Assembly (NCBI RefSeq): GCF_018141525.1
Contig: NZ_CP064655.1
Location: 2,388,501 to 2,452,500, forward strand
Direction: 5' to 3'
Source: Miltoncostaea marina
GTDB taxonomy: Bacteria; Actinomycetota; Thermoleophilia; Miltoncostaeales; Miltoncostaeaceae
Length of the DNA stretch: 64,000 nucleotides
Numbering within the stretch: position 1 is the stretch's first letter; every line of letters begins with the position of its first letter. A model generated the notes under the pieces. The model did not search any database. It saw nothing but the letters and a program-made list of their open reading frames with translations, and had not been told where the DNA came from. This document shows, piece after piece, positions 59,977 to 64,000 of this stretch. The translations under genes and the position numbers were made by a program.

Positions 59977-61365
59977 CTATTCACCGGCTTCGTGGTGACG
60001 GCCGTCGCCGGGCACGGGCACCTCGCTCGGCTGCACCACGGCCCGCCGCCCGGCCGCCGCCAGGGCGTCGCGCAGCGACTCCAGGGCGCCGGGCTCGCCG
60101 TGCACCAGGCGCACCTCCGCGTCGCCGGACGATCGCACCCAGTCGAGCAGCTCCGTGCGCCCGGCGTGCGCCGAGAGGCCGCCGACCGTCACCGTGCGGG
60201 CGCGGACCCGCGTCTCGCGGCCCATGATGCGCACGGTCTCGTGGCCGTCGATCAGGGCGCGGCCCAGGCCGCCCGAGGGCTGGTACCCGACGATCAGCAC
60301 CGTGGTGTCGGGGCTGCCGGCGTGCGCCCGCAGGTGGTGGAGGATCCGGCCGCCCGAGAGCATCCCCGACCCGGCGATCACGATCGCCGGCCCGCCGGCC
60401 TCGGCGATGCGGCGCGACTCCTGCACCGAGCGGGTGTAGCGCAGGTGCTTCGGCTCGAACGGGTTGCGGCCGGTGGCGACCACGAGCCGCAGCTCGTCGG
60501 ACAGCTCCTCGGGGAAGCGGTCGTAGACCTCGTCCACCTTCGCGGCCAGCGGCGAGTCGACGTAGACCGGCATCGAGGGGATGTCGTGCGAGCGCTCGAG
60601 CCCGGCGACGGTGTAGAGCACCTCGTGGGCGCGCTCGAGCGCGAAGGACGGCACCAGGATCATCCCGCCCCGCTCCCAGGCCTCGCGGAGCACGCGGGCG
60701 AGCTCCTCGATGGTGTCCTCGTAGGGCCGGTGGTCGCGGTCGCCGTAGGTCGACTCCATCACCACGACGTCCGCCGGCGGGCAGGGGGCCGGGTCGGGGA
60801 GGATCTCCTTGCGCGCGTTGCCGATGTCGCCGCTCACGACCAGCCGCCGGCCGGCCGCCTCGATCAGGAAGCTGGCCGACCCGGGGATGTGCCCGGCCCG
60901 CCGGGCGGTCACCCGCAGCCCGCCGACCTCGGCGGCGACGTCGTAGGCGAGCGGCTCGAAGCGGGCCAGGGTGCGCCAGACGTCGTCGTCGTCGAACGTC
61001 GCCGGGTCGGCCTCGCGGCCGTTGCGCCGGTCGCGCTCGGCGTCCTCGCGCTGGATCTTCGCGGCGTCCAGCAGCAGGTGCTCGCACAGCTCGCGCGTGG
61101 CCGGCAGGGCGTGGACCGGCCCCGCGTACCCGCCGCGCAGCAGCAGCGGCAGCCGGCCGGAGTGGTCGAGGTGGGCGTGGGTCACCAGGACGCCGTCGAG
61201 CGACGCCGGGTCGAACCCGAGCGGCCCGCGGTTGCGGGCGAAGAGCTCGCGCGAGCCCTGGAAGGCGCCGCAGTCCACGAGCAGGCGGCGGCCGTCCGCC
61301 TCCACCAGGTGGCAGGAGCCCGTCACCGTCCCGGCCGCCCCGTAGGAGCGGATGGCCACGTCCAC
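59977..61365 (-). CDS. Beta-CASP metallo-beta-lactamase-fold ribonuclease-like protein
   Basis: 462-residue protein of the RNA-processing beta-CASP group (CPSF73/RNase-J-like, single-chain bacterial YSH1 type). Zinc motifs are VLVTHAHLDHSGRLPLLL (HxHxDH), ARRAGHIPGSASFLIE and VVSGDIGNARKEILP; the beta-CASP part has STYGDRDHRPYED, GSGMLSGGRILHHL and GGLSAHAGRTELLDW. It probably acts as an endo- or exoribonuclease. GTG at 61365. It lies between guaB3 and guaA on the same strand, but a role in purine control is not implied. Confidence 0.92.
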   Translation of the reverse strand: MDVAIRSYGAAGTVTGSCHLVEADGRRLLVDCGAFQGSRELFARNRGPLGFDPASLDGVLVTHAHLDHSGRLPLLLRGGYAGPVHALPATRELCEHLLLDAAKIQREDAERDRRNGREADPATFDDDDVWRTLARFEPLAYDVAAEVGGLRVTARRAGHIPGSASFLIEAAGRRLVVSGDIGNARKEILPDPAPCPPADVVVMESTYGDRDHRPYEDTIEELARVLREAWERGGMILVPSFALERAHEVLYTVAGLERSHDIPSMPVYVDSPLAAKVDEVYDRFPEELSDELRLVVATGRNPFEPKHLRYTRSVQESRRIAEAGGPAIVIAGSGMLSGGRILHHLRAHAGSPDTTVLIVGYQPSGGLGRALIDGHETVRIMGRETRVRARTVTVGGLSAHAGRTELLDWVRSSGDAEVRLVHGEPGALESLRDALAAAGRRAVVQPSEVPVPGDGRHHEAGE

Positions 61366-61423
61366 GCGGATCGCGGGCGCCCGCCGCCCCCGCCCCGCGC
61401 GCGGGGCGGGAGCGGCCGAGCCC

Positions 61424-62581
61424 CTACCCCATGCCCACGGACTGGGCCTGCTGGAGCTTCTTGCCCTCGGTCTTGAGCGCCGGCGCCACCATCACCTCGC
61501 ACTTCTGGAAGCTCTGGATGGACTCGTAGCCGCAGGTGGCCATCGCGCTGCGCAGGCCGCCGACCAGGTTGAGCGTGCCGTCGTTCTCGTGCGCCGGGCC
61601 GACGAGGATCTCCTCGAGCGTGCCGATCGTCTCGGTCTTGACCCGGGTGCCGCGCGGCAGCTGCGGGTGGAAGGTCGCCATCCCCCAGTGGTAGCCGCGG
61701 CCCGGGGCCTCGGCCGCCTTCGCGAACGGCGAGCCGATCATGCAGGCGTCGGCGCCGCAGGCGATCGCCTTGGCGAGGTCGCCGGCGTAGGCCATGCCGC
61801 CGTCGGCGATGACGTTGACGTACTGGCCGGTCTCCATGAGGTGCTGCATGCGCGCGCCGGCCGCGTCCGCGATGGCGGTGGCCTGGGGCACGCCCACGCC
61901 GATCACCTGGCGGGTGGTGCAGGCGGCGCCGGGCCCGACGCCCACGAGCACGCCCACGGCGCCGGTGCGCATGAGGTGCAGGGCGGCGTGGTAGGAGGCG
62001 CAGCCGCCGACGATGACGGGCACCGGCAGCTCGGCGATGAAGCGCTTCAGGTTGAGCGGCTCGGCGACCGAGGAGACGTGCTCGGCGGAGACGACCGTCC
62101 CCTGGATGACCAGGATGTCGAGGCCCGCGTCGAGCACCACGTCGATGTACTCGGTGACCCGCTGCGGGGTGAGCGACCCGGCGGCGAGCACGCCCTGGGC
62201 CTTGATCTCGCGGATGCGCTGGGCCATCAGCTCGGGCTTGATGGGCTCGCGGTAGATCTCCTGCAGGCCGCGCGTCGCCTCCTTGGGCGGCATCGCCGCG
62301 ATGCGCTCCAGCTCGGCGTCGGCCTCCTCGTAGCGGGTCTGGATGCCCTCGAGGTTGAGGACGCCGAGGCCGCCGGTCTTGCCGATGATCCCCGCCGTGC
62401 GGGTGTCGACCACGCCGTCCATCGCCGAGGCGAGGATGGGCAGCTCGAGCTCGTGCCCGTCGAGGCGCCAGGTCAGGTCGACGTCCTCCGGGTCACGCGT
62501 CCGGCGGCTGGGGACGATGGCGATCTCGTCCAGCCCGTACGCCCGCCGCCCCTTCTTTCCACGCCCGATCTCGATCTCCAC
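61424..62581 (-). CDS. guaB3: GuaB3-family IMP dehydrogenase
   Basis: 385-residue IMPDH-fold enzyme of the actinobacterial GuaB3 family, without CBS domains. It has the family start MEIEIGRGKKGRRAYGLDEI, PILASAMDGVVDTRTAGIIG, the active-site loop GVGPGAACTTRQVIGVGVPQ with the catalytic cysteine, and VIADGGMAYAGDLAKAIACG. The C-terminus (GGLRSAMATCGYESIQSFQK) is also characteristic. It oxidises IMP or a related purine nucleotide with NAD; the physiological role of GuaB3 in addition to the main GuaB2 is less certain. GTG at 62581, after a leader that contains a hairpin. Confidence 0.93.
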   Translation of the reverse strand: MEIEIGRGKKGRRAYGLDEIAIVPSRRTRDPEDVDLTWRLDGHELELPILASAMDGVVDTRTAGIIGKTGGLGVLNLEGIQTRYEEADAELERIAAMPPKEATRGLQEIYREPIKPELMAQRIREIKAQGVLAAGSLTPQRVTEYIDVVLDAGLDILVIQGTVVSAEHVSSVAEPLNLKRFIAELPVPVIVGGCASYHAALHLMRTGAVGVLVGVGPGAACTTRQVIGVGVPQATAIADAAGARMQHLMETGQYVNVIADGGMAYAGDLAKAIACGADACMIGSPFAKAAEAPGRGYHWGMATFHPQLPRGTRVKTETIGTLEEILVGPAHENDGTLNLVGGLRSAMATCGYESIQSFQKCEVMVAPALKTEGKKLQQAQSVGMG

Positions 62582-62747
62582 TCAGCGCCCTCCGCCCGGT
62601 CCGGCCGACCCGCCCCTGAGACGAGACGACCCAGGCCGGCCTGCGCCGCCGCCTGGGTCGGTCACCCCGTGGTACGTGGTTCGGTGCTCACGAAGAATGA
62701 TCGGACGATTCTAGCGCCGGGCCCGGCCGGGCGCCGGGGGACGCGCG
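62582..62747 (-). promoter_or_regulatory. Promoter and structured leader of guaB3
   Basis: On the minus strand, -10 TAGAAT lies at 62715-62710, so transcription starts near 62703 and leaves a leader of about 120 nt. The leader contains the stem GACCCAGG / CCTGGGTC (62628-62635 with 62652-62659) enclosing a GC-rich loop. Just before the promoter, a G/C-rich near-palindrome (62716-62740) directly after the kinase stop may terminate the upstream gene. Confidence 0.45.
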
Positions 62748-63698
62748 TCACTGGTCGGCCACCACCTCGACCCGCCGCATGAAGGCCTCCACGTCGGCCG
62801 GGTCGAACACGCCCGCCCCGAACCGCTGGGTGCTCGCCGCGCCGCAGGCGACGGCCAGCGCGAGCGCCGCCTCGGGGGGCTGGTGGCCGTGGCGCCCGGA
62901 CAGGTAGCCGGCCAGCATCGCGTCGCCCGAGCCGACGGTCGACACCACGTCCGTGCGCCGCGGCAGGCGCGCGCGGTAGGTGCGCCCGCGCTTGCCGTGC
63001 TCGGTGCGGATGCGCGCCACGCAGCCGTCCTCGTGATGGATGAGCGCCGTCTCGGCGCCCATCTGGGTGAGCGTCTCCGCCGCGGCGGCCATGTCGTCCT
63101 CGTCGGCGAACTCGTGGCCCACGATCTCCTCGGCCTCGCGCACGTTGGGGCTCACCACGCCGGGCTCGGCGGCGAGCGCCGCGCGCAGGGCGGGCCCCGC
63201 CGCGTCGACGGCCACCACCACCTTCTCGCGGCGCAGCTCGCGGGTGAGCTGCTCGTAGTAGTCGGCCGGCACGTCGCGCGGCAGCGAGCCCGCCAGCACC
63301 ACGATGTCGGCGCCCTTGCACAGGTAGCGCATCTTCTCGTGGAAGAGCTCCAGCTCGGCCGGGAGCACGGACGGGCCCAGCTCGTTGATCTCGGTCTGCG
63401 AGCCGGTCGTCGGGTCGATCACGGCGGTGCTGGTGCGCGACTCCTCGGCGATCCGCACGAAGTCGTTGAGGATGCCCTCGCCCGTGAGCTCCTCGATGAT
63501 GTAGGTCCCCACCCGCCCGCCGGCCATGCCGGTGGCGATGACCGGCTGGCCGAGGCGCTTGAGGGCCCGCGCCACGTTGACACCCTTGCCGCCCGGCAGC
63601 CGCAGCGAGGCGTCCGCGCGGTGGCGGTTGCCGATGTTGAAGTTGGGCACGCGCACCGTGCGGTCGAGCGCCGCGTTGAGGGTCACCGTGACGATCAC
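62748..63698 (-). CDS. PfkB-family 1-phosphofructokinase/hexose-phosphate kinase
   Basis: 316-residue kinase of the FruK/LacC type. N-terminal signature LRLPGGKGVNVARALKRLG (PfkB motif 1) and C-terminal DVVSTVGSGDAMLAGYLSG (motif 2 with the catalytic aspartate in GSGD). MIVTVTLNAALDRTVRVPNF at the start is typical of 1-phosphofructokinases. It should phosphorylate fructose-1-phosphate or tagatose-6-phosphate; no PTS or sugar transporter genes accompany it to decide. GTG at 63698 overlaps the upstream gene stop by 4 nt. Confidence 0.9.
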   Translation of the reverse strand: MIVTVTLNAALDRTVRVPNFNIGNRHRADASLRLPGGKGVNVARALKRLGQPVIATGMAGGRVGTYIIEELTGEGILNDFVRIAEESRTSTAVIDPTTGSQTEINELGPSVLPAELELFHEKMRYLCKGADIVVLAGSLPRDVPADYYEQLTRELRREKVVVAVDAAGPALRAALAAEPGVVSPNVREAEEIVGHEFADEDDMAAAAETLTQMGAETALIHHEDGCVARIRTEHGKRGRTYRARLPRRTDVVSTVGSGDAMLAGYLSGRHGHQPPEAALALAVACGAASTQRFGAGVFDPADVEAFMRRVEVVADQ

Positions 63699-64000
63699 GG
63701 CAGCAGCGACTCCACGCCGGCCCGCAGGCGGTCGAGGAACCCGGGCTCCGCGGCACCGCGCACGGCGACGAGGTCGCGCCGCCCGACCACGCGGCCGCCC
63801 TGGCGCATGGTGATCGTGCCGATCACCTCGCCCGCGCTGACCGGCGCCCGCACCTCGGTGGGCGCCACGATCGTCTCGGTGAGCGGCTGCCCCAGCCGGA
63901 TCGGCGCGCTCAGCGGGCGGTCGGGCCGGTAGGGCACCCGCACCCCGGGCGCGTCGTCGACCGGCGCCTCGCCCACGATCGCGCCGGCCGGCAGCAGCGT
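63695..64000 (-). CDS. D-alanyl-D-alanine carboxypeptidase, C-terminal part (truncated by window edge)
   Basis: The last ~101 residues of a PBP5/DacA-type protein: the penicillin-binding protein 5 C-terminal beta domain (VGEAPVDDAPGVRVPYR, RLGQPLTETIVAPTEVRAPV, GEVIGTITMRQGGRVVGRRD) and a short terminal helix (GFLDRLRAGVESLLP). The peptidase domain with the SxxK motif lies beyond the window. The frame is open to the edge. It is translationally coupled to the PfkB kinase downstream by a 4-nt overlap. Confidence 0.75.
   Translation of the reverse strand, partial: TLLPAGAIVGEAPVDDAPGVRVPYRPDRPLSAPIRLGQPLTETIVAPTEVRAPVSAGEVIGTITMRQGGRVVGRRDLVAVRGAAEPGFLDRLRAGVESLLP

Overview
The window is very GC-rich (third codon positions almost all G/C), gene-dense, and rich in GTG/TTG starts and 1-14 nt gene overlaps. 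Together with a GuaB3-type IMP dehydrogenase, a SufBDCSU-SufT gene order, an ECF41-like sigma factor, and many Ser/Thr-kinase, FHA and PASTA modules, this points to an Actinomycetota chromosome, most plausibly Thermoleophilia/Solirubrobacterales-like. The taxonomic call is inference. I see no rRNA, tRNA, CRISPR array or intact insertion sequence.

1-19 kb: the distal part of a phage-tail-like contractile injection system (CIS) cluster that continues leftwards out of the window. In order it holds a VgrG-like spike, gp25 and gpJ baseplate proteins and tail protein I. These lead, with overlapping genes, into accessory genes: a zinc-ribbon/Ig-like/TM/PASTA/beta-propeller protein whose frame is broken in C-runs, a zinc-ribbon-FHA-M50 membrane protease, a zinc-ribbon-M23-double-lysozyme hydrolase without a signal peptide, and two tandem secreted PD40-propeller/IPT proteins. 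Facing them on the minus strand are a PAAR-like tip protein and a Ser/Thr kinase with an extracytoplasmic propeller; a NarL-type regulator diverges from the PAAR gene. This combination of injection machine, kinase and phospho-reader is the strongest candidate for an undescribed system.

19.7-28.3 kb: a SufR-like regulator, a secreted repeat protein and a complete suf operon (sufB, sufD, Rieske ferredoxin, sufC, sufS, sufU, sufT, A-type carrier) for Fe-S cluster assembly.

28.3-38 kb: two head-to-head alpha/beta hydrolases, then a cell-envelope block: M23 endopeptidase, NlpC/P60 hydrolase, a lysozyme-like protein with an inactivated NlpC/P60 domain, a lipoprotein, an M15 peptidase, an RNB exoribonuclease, a PduO-type adenosyltransferase and a CAP protein. 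The two NlpC-type genes share a FliA/WhiG-like promoter motif.

38-46.8 kb: a long minus-strand run rplM-rpsI-glmM-glmS-acpS-nnrDE-alr-cca (ribosomal proteins, UDP-GlcNAc precursor synthesis, acyl-carrier activation, metabolite repair, D-alanine, tRNA CCA end).

46.9-58.3 kb: accessory genes. They include a TetR/DJ-1 pair with an operator dyad, an S4 protein, an HTH-fused citrate synthase divergent from a DRE-TIM acyl-CoA condensing enzyme across an AT-rich double dyad, an ECF41-like sigma factor facing an epimerase behind a candidate ECF41 promoter, an ArsC-like protein, and a decayed toxin-antitoxin/restriction remnant zone (54.5-55.3 kb). Secreted and small membrane proteins follow.

58.3-64 kb: guaA, a beta-CASP metallo-beta-lactamase, guaB3, a PfkB sugar-phosphate kinase and the C-terminus of a PBP5-type D,D-carboxypeptidase. 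Several transcription units start with TANNNT followed by 6-8 nt and the start codon, suggesting leaderless mRNAs.
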